64,000 nucleotides of DNA from a beta proteobacterium AAP51 (lineage in GTDB: Bacteria > Pseudomonadota > Gammaproteobacteria > Burkholderiales > Burkholderiaceae_C), in the NCBI GenBank assembly GCA_001295905.1, contig LJHT01000044.1, positions 1 to 64,000 on the forward strand, in the 5' to 3' direction. Below the pieces are notes generated by a model, which saw only the letters and a program-made list of their open reading frames with translations, did not search any database and had not been told where the DNA came from. Numbering within the stretch: position 1 is the stretch's first letter; the number at the start of each line of letters is the position of its first letter. Shown here one piece after another: positions 18,617 to 26,533 of this stretch. Position numbers and translations under genes: made by a program.

Positions 18617-19660
18617 ATGGATATCACGCAGCTGCTGGCCTTCTCGGTCAAGAACAAGGCCTCCGACCTGCACCTCTCTGCCGGGCTGCCGCCCATGATC
18701 CGCGTGCACGGCGACGTGCGCCGCATCAACGTCGAAGCGCTGGACCACAAGGCGGTCCACGACATGGTGTACGACATCATGAACGACTCGCAGCGCAAGC
18801 ACTACGAAGACACGCTGGAGTGCGACTTCTCCTTCGAGATCCAGGGCCTGGCGCGCTTTCGCGTCAATGCCTTCAACCAGAACCGCGGCGCGGGCGCGGT
18901 GTTCCGCACCATCCCGAGCAAGATCCTCTCGCTGGAACAGCTGGGCGCACCCAAGATCTTCGCGGAACTGGCGCTGCGCCCGCGCGGCATGGTGCTGGTC
19001 ACAGGCCCCACCGGCTCGGGCAAGAGCACCACGCTGGCCGCGATGGTGAACCACCTCAACGAAAACGAATACGGCCACGTGCTGACGGTGGAAGACCCCA
19101 TCGAGTTCGTGCACGAGAGCAAGAAGTGCCTGGTGAACCAGCGCGAGGTGGGCCCGCACACGCTGAGCTTCGCCAATGCGCTGCGCAGCGCGCTGCGCGA
19201 AGACCCCGACGCCATCCTGGTGGGCGAGATGCGCGACCTGGAAACCATCCGCCTGGCACTCACCGCCGCGGAAACCGGCCACCTTGTCTTCGGCACGCTG
19301 CACACCAGCAGCGCGGCCAAGACCATCGACCGCGTGGTGGATGTCTTCCCCGCCGCCGAGAAGGAAATGGTGCGCGCCATGCTCAGCGAATCGCTGGTGG
19401 CCGTCATCTCGCAGAGCCTGTGCAAGCTGAAGGACGGCAGCGGCCGCGTGGCCAGCCACGAGATCATGGTGGCCACCAGCGCCATCAAGAACCTGATCCG
19501 CGAGAACAAGATCGCCCAGATGTACAGCGCCATTCAAACCGGCCAGAGCCTGGGCATGCAGACGCTGGACCAGAACCTGGCCGACCTGGTGCGGCGCAAC
19601 ATCATCTCGCCGGCCGAGGCCCGTTCGAAGGCCAAGATCCCGGAAAACTTCCCAGGCTAG
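18617..19660 (+). CDS. pilT: type IV pilus retraction ATPase PilT
   Basis: PilT is the hexameric ATPase at the inner-membrane base of the type IV pilus that drives pilus depolymerisation for twitching and DNA uptake. The 347-residue protein begins MDITQLLAFSVKNKASDLHLS, the normal start. It has the Walker A motif GPTGSGKST (130-138), the Walker B region ILVGEMRD, a conserved HTSSAAKTIDR segment and the AIKNLIRE motif needed for retraction. An upstream in-frame extension was rejected as non-homologous. Only 4 bases separate it from pilU, so the two form an operon. Confidence 0.97.
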   Translation: MDITQLLAFSVKNKASDLHLSAGLPPMIRVHGDVRRINVEALDHKAVHDMVYDIMNDSQRKHYEDTLECDFSFEIQGLARFRVNAFNQNRGAGAVFRTIPSKILSLEQLGAPKIFAELALRPRGMVLVTGPTGSGKSTTLAAMVNHLNENEYGHVLTVEDPIEFVHESKKCLVNQREVGPHTLSFANALRSALREDPDAILVGEMRDLETIRLALTAAETGHLVFGTLHTSSAAKTIDRVVDVFPAAEKEMVRAMLSESLVAVISQSLCKLKDGSGRVASHEIMVATSAIKNLIRENKIAQMYSAIQTGQSLGMQTLDQNLADLVRRNIISPAEARSKAKIPENFPG

Positions 19661-19664
19661 GACC

Positions 19665-20801
19665 ATGGAAAGAGACCAGGCATCCAAGTTCGTCAACGAC
19701 CTGCTGCGGCTGATGATCAGCCGCAACGGTTCTGACCTGTTTCTCACGGCAGATTTCCCGCCCGCCATCAAGGTGGACGGCAAGGTCACGAAGGTCAGCC
19801 CGCAGCCCTTGACCGGGCAGCACACGCTGGCGCTGACGCGCGCGGTGATGAACGACAAGCAGGGCGCCGAGTTCGAGCGCACCAAGGAGTGCAACTTCGC
19901 CATCAGCCCCCAGGGCGTGGGGCGCTTCCGCGTGAATGCCTTCGTCCAGCAGGGCCAGGTGGGCCTGGTGTTCCGCACCATCCCGGCCACGCTGCCCACC
20001 ATCGACGGGCTGGCGCTGCCCAAGGTACTGAAGGAAGTGAGTCTGTCCAAGCGCGGGCTGGTCATCTTCGTGGGCTCCACCGGCAGCGGCAAAAGCACCT
20101 CGCTGGCGGCCATCGTCGACCACCGCAACGAACACAGCTACGGCCACATCATCACCGTGGAGGACCCGGTGGAGTTCGTGCACCCGCACAAGAACTGCAT
20201 CGTCACGCAGCGTGAGCTGGGCATCGACACCGACAGCTGGGAAGCCGCGCTGAAGAACACGCTGCGCCAGGCGCCCGATGTCATCCTGATGGGCGAGATC
20301 CGCGACCGCGAGACCATGGAGCACGCCGTGGCCTTCGCCGAAACCGGCCACCTCTGCCTGGCCACGCTGCACGCCAACAGCTCGAACCAGGCGCTCGACC
20401 GCATCATCAACTTCTTCCCGGAAGAGCGGCGCCAGCAGCTGCTGATGGACCTGTCGCTGAACCTGAAGGCGCTGGTCAGCCAGCGCCTGCTGCCGCGCGA
20501 ACAAGGGCGCGGGCGCGTGGCGGCGGTGGAGATTCTGCTGAACACGCCGCTGGTCAGCGACCTCATCTTCCGCGGCGAGGTCAGCGAGATCAAGGAACTG
20601 ATGAAGCGCAGCCGCGAGCTCGGCATGCAGACCTTCGACCAGTCGCTCTTCGACCTGTACGAGAGCGGCGCCGTGAGCTACGAAGACGCCTTGCGCAACG
20701 CCGACAGCGTGAACGACCTGCGGCTGCAGATCAAGCTGCAAAGCCAGCGCGCGCGCAGCTCCGACCTCTCGGTGGGCACCGAGCACATGAAAGTCGTGTA
20801 G
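19665..20801 (+). CDS. pilU: PilT-dependent retraction ATPase PilU
   Basis: PilU is a PilT paralogue that raises retraction force together with PilT in other bacteria. The 378-residue product has Walker A GSTGSGKST (137-145), Walker B ILMGEIRD and the longer C-terminal tail characteristic of PilU. It lacks the PilT retraction motif. It follows pilT by 4 bases on the same strand. The pilus structural genes are not in this window. Confidence 0.96.
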   Translation: MERDQASKFVNDLLRLMISRNGSDLFLTADFPPAIKVDGKVTKVSPQPLTGQHTLALTRAVMNDKQGAEFERTKECNFAISPQGVGRFRVNAFVQQGQVGLVFRTIPATLPTIDGLALPKVLKEVSLSKRGLVIFVGSTGSGKSTSLAAIVDHRNEHSYGHIITVEDPVEFVHPHKNCIVTQRELGIDTDSWEAALKNTLRQAPDVILMGEIRDRETMEHAVAFAETGHLCLATLHANSSNQALDRIINFFPEERRQQLLMDLSLNLKALVSQRLLPREQGRGRVAAVEILLNTPLVSDLIFRGEVSEIKELMKRSRELGMQTFDQSLFDLYESGAVSYEDALRNADSVNDLRLQIKLQSQRARSSDLSVGTEHMKVV

Positions 20802-20827
20802 CCGCACCTCGTGGCAGCATTGCGGGC

Positions 20828-21724
20828 ATGAACACCCGCATCTACGAGACACAAGCACCGCGCCGCTGCGCCTTCATCGGCCTGGGCGTGATGGGCCACC
20901 CGATGGCCGGGCACCTGGCGCGCGCCGGGCACAACGTCACCGTCTACAACCGCACGCCGGCCAAGGCGCAGGCCTGGGCGGCCGAGTACGGCGGCGGCTT
21001 TGCCGCCACGCCCCGCGCCGCGGCCGACGGCGCCGACTTCGTCTTCGCCTGCGTTGGCAACGACGATGACCTGCGCGCGGTGACGGTGGGTCCCGACGGC
21101 GCCTTCGCCGGCATGAAAGCCGGCGCGGTGTTCGTCGACCACACCACGGCCTCGGCCGAAGTGGCGCGCGAGCTTTTCGCCGCCGCGCAGGGCCGCGGCC
21201 TGCACTTTGTCGATGCACCCGTCTCCGGCGGCCAGGCGGGCGCCGTGAACGGTGCGCTCACGGTGATGTGCGGCGGCGACGCCGCCGCCTTCGAAGCCAT
21301 GAAGCCGGTGGCGATGAACTACGCCAAGGCCGTCACGCGCATCGGCGACAGCGGCGCCGGCCAGCTGGCCAAGATGGTGAACCAGGTCTGCATTGCCGGG
21401 CTGGTGCAGGGCCTGGCCGAGGCCATCGCCTTCGGCCAGCGCGCGGGCCTGGACATGCCGCTGGTGCTGGACGTCATCGGCAAGGGTGCGGCGCAGAGCT
21501 GGCAGCTGGACAACCGCGGCAAGACCATGGTGGCCGACCAGTTCAACTTCGGCTTCGCCGTCGACTGGATGCGCAAGGACCTCGGCCTCGTGCTGGACGA
21601 AGCCCGCCGCAACGGCGCCCAGCTGCCGGTGACGGCGCTGGTCGACCAGTTCTACGGCGAAGTGCAGGCGCTCGGCGGGCAGCGCTGGGACACCTCCAGC
21701 CTCATCCGCAGGCTGAAGAAGTAA
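20828..21724 (+). CDS. NAD(P)-dependent beta-hydroxyacid dehydrogenase (HIBADH family)
   Basis: The 298-residue product has an N-terminal Rossmann fold with GLGVMG (18-23), the DAPVSGGQAGAVNG substrate signature, the catalytic-lysine segment GAGQLAKMVNQ, and an all-alpha C-terminal domain. The family includes 3-hydroxyisobutyrate, tartronate semialdehyde, glyoxylate and succinic semialdehyde reductases, and the sequence alone does not settle the substrate. A tartronate semialdehyde or glyoxylate reductase role would fit the glyoxylate-related genes at 39-47 kb, but the distance makes that speculative. It begins 26 bases after pilU. Confidence 0.88.
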   Translation: MNTRIYETQAPRRCAFIGLGVMGHPMAGHLARAGHNVTVYNRTPAKAQAWAAEYGGGFAATPRAAADGADFVFACVGNDDDLRAVTVGPDGAFAGMKAGAVFVDHTTASAEVARELFAAAQGRGLHFVDAPVSGGQAGAVNGALTVMCGGDAAAFEAMKPVAMNYAKAVTRIGDSGAGQLAKMVNQVCIAGLVQGLAEAIAFGQRAGLDMPLVLDVIGKGAAQSWQLDNRGKTMVADQFNFGFAVDWMRKDLGLVLDEARRNGAQLPVTALVDQFYGEVQALGGQRWDTSSLIRRLKK

Positions 21725-21737
21725 GGCCGGCGCCGCC

Positions 21738-22466
21738 TCAGCGGGCCGGGGCCGAGGGTGCCGGGCTGGCCGGGGTTGCCGGCGCGGTGGCCCCCGCAGG
21801 CACGGCCGGCACGGCGGGCACCACTGGCGCGCCGGCGCCGCCAGTGCGGCTGGCGCGGCCGAGCTGGGCCAGTTCTTCCTCGGTCATCAGCTCGAAGGCG
21901 CGCACCACTTTTTCCACGCCCTTGACCGAACGCGCCAGCTCGGTGCCGCGTTCGGCCTCGCGCTCGGTGACGCGTCCCATCAGGTAGACGATGCCTCGCT
22001 CCACCACCACCTTGAAGGCGTTGGCCTGCACGTCCTTGGCGTCCACCAGCGTGGCCTTCACTTTGCCGGCGATGAAGGTGTCGGTGGTGCGCGAACCCAG
22101 CGGGCTGTTGGGGCCCACGCCCAGTTCGTTGAGCACGGCCTTGACGTTTTCCACCCTGGCCACGGCCTGCTCCACCGCCTGCTTCTCGGTGGCACCCGGC
22201 ACCTCGCCGGTGATGAGCACGGTGCGGTTGTAGCTGCTGACGTTCACGCGGCCCAGCGTGGCCAGTTCACGCACGCGCGCAGCGGCGCGGAACTCGATGC
22301 CTTCGTCTTCCAGCTGGATGCCGGTGGTGCGCCGGTCGGTGGCCACCAGGCCACCGCCGACGACGGCACCGCCCACCAGCAGCGGCGCGCAGCCGGCCAG
22401 GGTGGCGCCGGCCAGCAGCACGGCCAGGGAAACACGGGTCAAACGGGTGAAGCGGGCAGGGCTCAT
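21738..22466 (-). CDS. BON domain lipoprotein (DolP/YraP-like)
   Basis: The 242-residue product has a lipoprotein signal with lipobox LAGC (Cys26). Two BON domains (about 70-135 and 145-210), each containing a V-L-x-G-pattern as in VLITGEVPGATEKQ and VYLMGRVTEREAE, fit the DolP/YraP and OsmY group. E. coli DolP supports outer-membrane integrity and Bam function. The C-terminal 35 residues are Ala/Pro/Val-rich low complexity, which is not usual for DolP. Its start overlaps the SIS-domain gene stop by 4 bases (ATGA), as in the conserved rsmI-yraN-diaA-dolP neighbourhood. Confidence 0.9.
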   Translation of the reverse strand: MSPARFTRLTRVSLAVLLAGATLAGCAPLLVGGAVVGGGLVATDRRTTGIQLEDEGIEFRAAARVRELATLGRVNVSSYNRTVLITGEVPGATEKQAVEQAVARVENVKAVLNELGVGPNSPLGSRTTDTFIAGKVKATLVDAKDVQANAFKVVVERGIVYLMGRVTEREAERGTELARSVKGVEKVVRAFELMTEEELAQLGRASRTGGAGAPVVPAVPAVPAGATAPATPASPAPSAPAR

Positions 22467-23008
22467 GGCGCCTGGTCTCCCATCAATTGAAAGTCAACGG
22501 CATCGCACAGGCAGTGCAGCACGAGCAACTGCAGCTCGGCCACACGCGCCGCGCGTTCGTGGGGCACGGCTACCAAGACATCGGTTTCGGCCAGCAGTTC
22601 CCCAAAGGCCTGCGCGCCGCGGCCGGCGAGCACGACGATGGTCATGTCCTTGCCCTGGGCGGCCGAGATGACCATGGTGCTGTGGCCTTCGCCATCGTCG
22701 ATGTAGAGCAGCACGTCGCCCGGCAGGCCCAGGGCGCGCACCTGCTGCGCGGCCTCGGGGCCGGCCACCAGCGCCAGCGCGGCCAGCGGCGGGCGCTGAC
22801 GTTCGAAGCGCCCGGCAAAGAGGCGGGCGAAATGCGGTGCCAGCGCGGCACCGGCACCACTGCCGGCCACCATCACCTTGCCGCCGCCGGTCAGGGCGGC
22901 CAGCAGGGCCGAGGCGGCTTCGGCAATCGGGCGGGCCAGCACCTCGGCAGCCTGGTACTGCAGGTCAGCGCTTTCGAAGAACTGCTGTTGGATGCGCTGT
23001 TCGAGCAT
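22463..23008 (-). CDS. diaA: SIS domain protein, DiaA/GmhA-like
   Basis: The 181-residue product is a single SIS (sugar isomerase) domain with VMVAGSGAGAALAPHFA near residue 50 and a matching DVLLYIDDGEG region. It resembles both DiaA, which binds DnaA at replication initiation, and phosphoheptose isomerase GmhA. The position between yraN and a BON lipoprotein favours the DiaA orthologue group. Several GmhA metal-binding positions are not evident, which also favours DiaA, but this is not conclusive. It overlaps the BON gene by 4 bases. Confidence 0.82.
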   Translation of the reverse strand: MLEQRIQQQFFESADLQYQAAEVLARPIAEAASALLAALTGGGKVMVAGSGAGAALAPHFARLFAGRFERQRPPLAALALVAGPEAAQQVRALGLPGDVLLYIDDGEGHSTMVISAAQGKDMTIVVLAGRGAQAFGELLAETDVLVAVPHERAARVAELQLLVLHCLCDAVDFQLMGDQAP

Positions 23009-23158
23009 GGCGGCGCATCATATGACAGCGGTTCCGGGGCTCCCCCGGCCACCACCCGGCAAGCGCCGTGCGCTGCGCGCCACCCGGTCGCGGGGGCTTG
23101 CACACCCCCCCGGGTCGGGGATGCAGCCCCCTACGGACGCCTGGCGCTCATTAGGATG

Positions 23159-23174
23159 GGGCATGCCGCTTGCG
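23159..23174 (+). promoter_or_regulatory. sigma-54-like -24/-12 element upstream of PEP-CTERM protease
   Basis: GGGCATGCCGCTTGCG matches the sigma-54 consensus TGGCACGN4TTGCW at the invariant GG and GC with correct spacing. It differs at the first base, one internal base and the last base. The start codon is 65 bases downstream, close to the spacing of the better match at 47842-47857. Confidence 0.45.
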
Positions 23175-23238
23175 TCTGCGCTGCGGCTGGCGGCCATTGC
23201 GCCCGTCCGCACACAACCTTTCGTAGAGAGCAACATCC

Positions 23239-24390
23239 ATGAGCACACGATTTCTGAAGACCACGGTCACGCTGCTGGCCCTGGCCGCATCGATGGCCGC
23301 CTCGGCAGACGACCTGAACCGCAACAAGTCGGCGACCGGCGTCCTGAACGGCGTCCAGTGGACGGCGCAGAGCATGCTGACCGGCTTTGCCGGCACCGGC
23401 ACCGCCAGCACGCCTGGCGACGCTTCCTACCTGCCCAGCTTTCCCGGCAACGGTGGCGTGGTCGGCCTGCTCATGACCTATGCCCAGGGCGGCTTCATCT
23501 GCTCGGGCACCCTGCTGCCTGACCGCCAGTCCATCCTGACGGCCGCGCACTGCGTGAGCGACGGCTTCGGCACCGCCGGCCCGCTGAGCACCACCGTGTT
23601 CTTCCAGCCGCCCGCCGGCCTGACGCCCACGGCTTCCATCTACAACAACCCGGCCGCCACCTCGCGCACCGTCACGGCCTACTTCGTGAACCCGGGCTAC
23701 ACCGGCCAGGTGATCGACCAGAACGACATCGCCGTGCTGCGCATGAACACGCTGGCCCCGGACTGGGCGCCTTCGCATGGCATCTACACCGGCGGTGACC
23801 TCACCGGCCAGAACTTCACTGTTGCCGGTTACGGCCGCCTGGGCAGCGGCGCCGGCACCAACACCGCCACGGGCCGCCTGCGCACGGGCGACAACCGCTA
23901 CGACTTCCGCTTCGGCGACAGCGACTTCGGCCCGGGCTACTGGGATGGCGCCTTCGACAACCCCGCCCTGCCCGCTGCCCAGATCGCGTTCTCGTACGTG
24001 TCTGATTTCGACAACGGCAACGCCACCAACGACGCTTCCTGCCGTCTGGCGGCCGACCCTGACTTCAACCTCAGCGGCCCGAAGTGGTGCAACACGGGCC
24101 GTGGCATCCGTGAAGTGGGCGTGGCCGGTGGCGACTCCGGCGGCCCGAACTTCATCAACGGCCTGGTCTCGGGCGTGAACAGCTACGGCCTGAGCTTCGG
24201 CACGGCCTACGGTGACGTCGACGGCGCCCTGAACAGCAGCTTCGGCGAGTTCAGCGGCTACGTGCCCACCTTCATCCACGCTGACTTCATCAACGCTTCG
24301 CTGGTGCCGGAAGCCTCGACCTACCTGATGATGGGTCTGGGCCTGATCGGCATCGGTGCGGTGGCCCGCCGCCGCCGCCAGCAGGCCTGA
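23239..24390 (+). CDS. trypsin-like serine protease with PEP-CTERM sorting signal
   Basis: The 383-residue product has a signal peptide (cleavage likely after ASA, residue 23). Its chymotrypsin-fold triad is His104 (TAAHC), Asp163 (NDIAVLRM) and Ser300 (GGDSGGP). The C-terminal PEP-CTERM signal reads VPEASTYLMMGLGLIG, followed by an arginine cluster ARRRRQ. PEP-CTERM proteins are processed by an exosortase and delivered to the cell surface or matrix; no exosortase is encoded here. The AGAG/GAGCAAC before the ATG is a modest ribosome binding site. The gene lies between diaA and yraN, which are normally adjacent, so it looks inserted. A sigma-54-like promoter and a strong terminator frame it as a single unit. 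Confidence 0.92.
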   Translation: MSTRFLKTTVTLLALAASMAASADDLNRNKSATGVLNGVQWTAQSMLTGFAGTGTASTPGDASYLPSFPGNGGVVGLLMTYAQGGFICSGTLLPDRQSILTAAHCVSDGFGTAGPLSTTVFFQPPAGLTPTASIYNNPAATSRTVTAYFVNPGYTGQVIDQNDIAVLRMNTLAPDWAPSHGIYTGGDLTGQNFTVAGYGRLGSGAGTNTATGRLRTGDNRYDFRFGDSDFGPGYWDGAFDNPALPAAQIAFSYVSDFDNGNATNDASCRLAADPDFNLSGPKWCNTGRGIREVGVAGGDSGGPNFINGLVSGVNSYGLSFGTAYGDVDGALNSSFGEFSGYVPTFIHADFINASLVPEASTYLMMGLGLIGIGAVARRRRQQA

Positions 24391-24440
24391 TCGCCTGACC
24401 AGCCCCTGACCGGCTCCCCTTGGAGTCTTTCAGGCTGCAA

Positions 24441-24470
24441 CGGCCCGCTTCGGCGGGCCGTTTTCTTTTT
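24441..24470 (+). terminator. intrinsic terminator after PEP-CTERM protease
   Basis: An 8-bp stem CGGCCCGC/GCGGGCCG with a TTCG tetraloop (24441-24460) is followed by TTTTCTTTTT. Confidence 0.9.
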
Positions 24471-24520
24471 CAAGTCGGCTTGCTTACAGCCCAAGTGAGC
24501 GCCCGCCTCAGCAGCAGGCC

Positions 24521-24925
24521 TCAGGCGTCGAAGGCCGCCTGCAGCCAGGTGAGGCTGTCGCCATCGATGGCCAGCACATCGAAGCGGCAGGGCGGCGGGG
24601 CGGCGAAGCGCAACAGGTAGTGCCTGGCGGCCAGCACCAGACGGCGCTGCTTGGCCGTGGTGACGCTGGCGGCAGCGCCCCCGTGTGCGCTGCCGCGACG
24701 CTGGCGCACCTCGACGAAGACCAGGGTGCCGTCGCGGTCGCGCATGACGAGGTCGATCTCGCCGCCGCGCGCCGAGGGGCCACGCGCCACCCGATAATTG
24801 CGCTGCACCAGCACCAGCCCGCGCGCCTGCAGCCAGGCGGCCGCGCGGTCTTCGGCGGCAGTGCCTGTGGTTGCACCCGTCGCGCCTGTTGCGCCCGCCG
24901 CCTTCACCCGAGCCTTCGTGACCAC
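24521..24925 (-). CDS. yraN: YraN family (UPF0102) nuclease-fold protein
   Basis: The product has the restriction-endonuclease-like core of Yra[29 protein letters not shown] and LVFVEVRQR, with the E-I-D and V-E-V-R positions forming a PD-(D/E)xK-like site. Cellular function is unproven. The most plausible start is the GTG at 24923-24925, giving 134 residues with a low-complexity stretch (GATGATGATTGT) before the domain. Its start codon lies next to, and the reading overlaps, that of the divergent rsmI gene, which is unusual. A G-rich tract precedes it as a possible ribosome binding site. Confidence 0.85.
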   Translation of the reverse strand: MVTKARVKAAGATGATGATTGTAAEDRAAAWLQARGLVLVQRNYRVARGPSARGGEIDLVMRDRDGTLVFVEVRQRRGSAHGGAAASVTTAKQRRLVLAARHYLLRFAAPPPCRFDVLAIDGDSLTWLQAAFDA

Positions 24926-25871
24926 CGACCCCGCCCCCCTGCTGCACGCCGCGCGCGTGGCCACCGGCCACCAGCAACACCCCGGCGGCACACTCTACGT
25001 GGTGGCCACGCCCATCGGCAACCTGGCCGACCTGACGTTGCGCGCTATCCATGTGCTGGGCCTGGTGGACGCCGTGGCCTGCGAAGACACGCGCGTGGCC
25101 GCGCAGCTGCTCACCCACCTGGGCCTGCACAAGCCGCTGCGCGCCCTGCACGCCCATAACGAGCACGAAGCCGCCCAGGGCGTGCTGGCTTTGCTGGCCC
25201 AGGGCCAGCGCGTGGCCTATGTCAGCGACGCCGGCACGCCGGCAGTCAGCGACCCCGGAGCCGTGCTGGTGGCCGCAGCACGCGCCGCCGGCCATGCGGT
25301 GGTGCCCTTGCCCGGGCCCAGCAGCGCGCTGGCGGCGCTCAGCGCTGCGGGCGACACGCAAGCCAGCGCCTTCTGCTTCATTGGCTTTCTGCCCGCCAAG
25401 GGTGGTGAACGCCGCAGCGCGTTGGCCGCGGCGCTGGCCGACACGCGCACGCAGCTGCTCTTCGAAGCGCCGCACCGCATCGGCGAGCTCTGCGCCGCCC
25501 TGGCCGAAGCCGCGCCGCAGCGTACGGTGACGTTGTGCCGCGAACTCACGAAGCAGTTCGAGAGCATCGTCACCCGCCCGGCCGCCGCCTTGCCCGCCTG
25601 GCTGGCCGCCGACAAACACCACGAACGGGGCGAATTCGTCGTCGTGCTGCATGCGCTGCCGCCAGCGGTGGTGGACGAAGCGGCCCTGCCGCCTGCGGCC
25701 CTGCGCACGCTGCAGGTGCTGCTGCGCGAACTGCCGCTGAAGCAGGCCGTGGCGCTGGCGGCCGAGCTGAGCGGCGCGCCGCGCAAGGCGCTGTACCAGC
25801 GCGCGCTGGCCGAGCGCGACGCCATGAGCGCCCCCGCCCCCGACGCCGAGGCCGACCCGGCTGCGGGCTGA
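24918..25871 (+). CDS. rsmI: 16S rRNA 2'-O-ribose C1402 methyltransferase RsmI
   Basis: RsmI methylates the 2'-OH of C1402 in 16S rRNA using S-adenosylmethionine. The product has the tetrapyrrole-methylase fold: [18 protein letters not shown] near the N-terminus, [29 protein letters not shown] and [12 protein letters not shown]. The GTG at 24918 gives 317 residues; a later GTG at 24957 would start closer to the conserved region and is also possible. The acidic Pro/Ala-rich tail ([13 protein letters not shown]) is unusual but harmless. It is divergent from yraN, with the first 8 bases overlapping if both upstream starts are right. Confidence 0.92.
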   Translation: MTTDPAPLLHAARVATGHQQHPGGTLYVVATPIGNLADLTLRAIHVLGLVDAVACEDTRVAAQLLTHLGLHKPLRALHAHNEHEAAQGVLALLAQGQRVAYVSDAGTPAVSDPGAVLVAAARAAGHAVVPLPGPSSALAALSAAGDTQASAFCFIGFLPAKGGERRSALAAALADTRTQLLFEAPHRIGELCAALAEAAPQRTVTLCRELTKQFESIVTRPAAALPAWLAADKHHERGEFVVVLHALPPAVVDEAALPPAALRTLQVLLRELPLKQAVALAAELSGAPRKALYQRALAERDAMSAPAPDAEADPAAG

Positions 25872-25903
25872 AGCCGCGCCCCGGGCCCGCGCCGGCTCAG
25901 CGT

Positions 25904-26272
25904 TCAGGGCGCCGTGGCGGCCGCCGGCTTCGAGTGCTGCGCGTCGTGCTTCTGGCGGCGGATGTCGCGGCTGGCCTGGTTCTGCAGCCGGTGCAGGCGC
26001 TGGCGCTCCTGCGCGGTAACGGTGCCGTCGGCCTTGGCCGCGGTCTCGGCGCGGGCAATGCCCTTCTGCTCCAGTTCCAGCCGGCGCTGCTCGCGGCGCG
26101 TGAGCGTGCCTTTCTGCTCGCCGGCTTCGATGCGCTGGTCTTGCACCGCCTGGCGCGCGTCCACGCGCGGGGTGGCCGGTGCGGTGGCCGGGCTGGCATC
26201 GTTGTTCTGTGCCAGGGCGGCGCCGGCCAGCAGGGCCAGCAGCGTGGCGGCGGTGATGCGAAGGTGTTTCAT
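25904..26272 (-). CDS. small exported protein of unknown function
   Basis: The 122-residue product has a clean signal peptide (MKHLRITAATLLALLAGAALA, cut near residue 21). A charged, probably helical region rich in Gln, Arg and Glu follows, with two similar segments: RIEAGEQKGTLTRREQRRLE and AETAAKADGTVTAQERQRLH. The G-T-L/V-T spacing inside each resembles a degenerate EF-hand-like helix-loop-helix, but the acidic ligands are mostly absent. It probably resides in the periplasm. I do not recognise a named family. It converges with rsmI and stands alone. Confidence 0.75.
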   Translation of the reverse strand: MKHLRITAATLLALLAGAALAQNNDASPATAPATPRVDARQAVQDQRIEAGEQKGTLTRREQRRLELEQKGIARAETAAKADGTVTAQERQRLHRLQNQASRDIRRQKHDAQHSKPAAATAP

Positions 26273-26533
26273 GGTCGGTGGTCCTTGGTGTCAGGGTGGA
26301 GGTCGGCTTGGAAACCGGCGCCCCGGTGGGGCGTGGCTACACAATGCGCGGGCCCTGCATCGCGTTCACATCGCCCCGTCAAGGCGGGGTAAAGAACTGC
26401 GAAGGGCTGTACCGGCCCGTGAACACGGCATGTGCGCTCGGCAGTGCCCCTGGCCCCAGGCCTCACAGGACGAAGCCCGCCAGACGGCCGCTCCTACAAT
26501 GGTTTTTCCCTTTCAGCCTGCAAGGCGCCTGCC

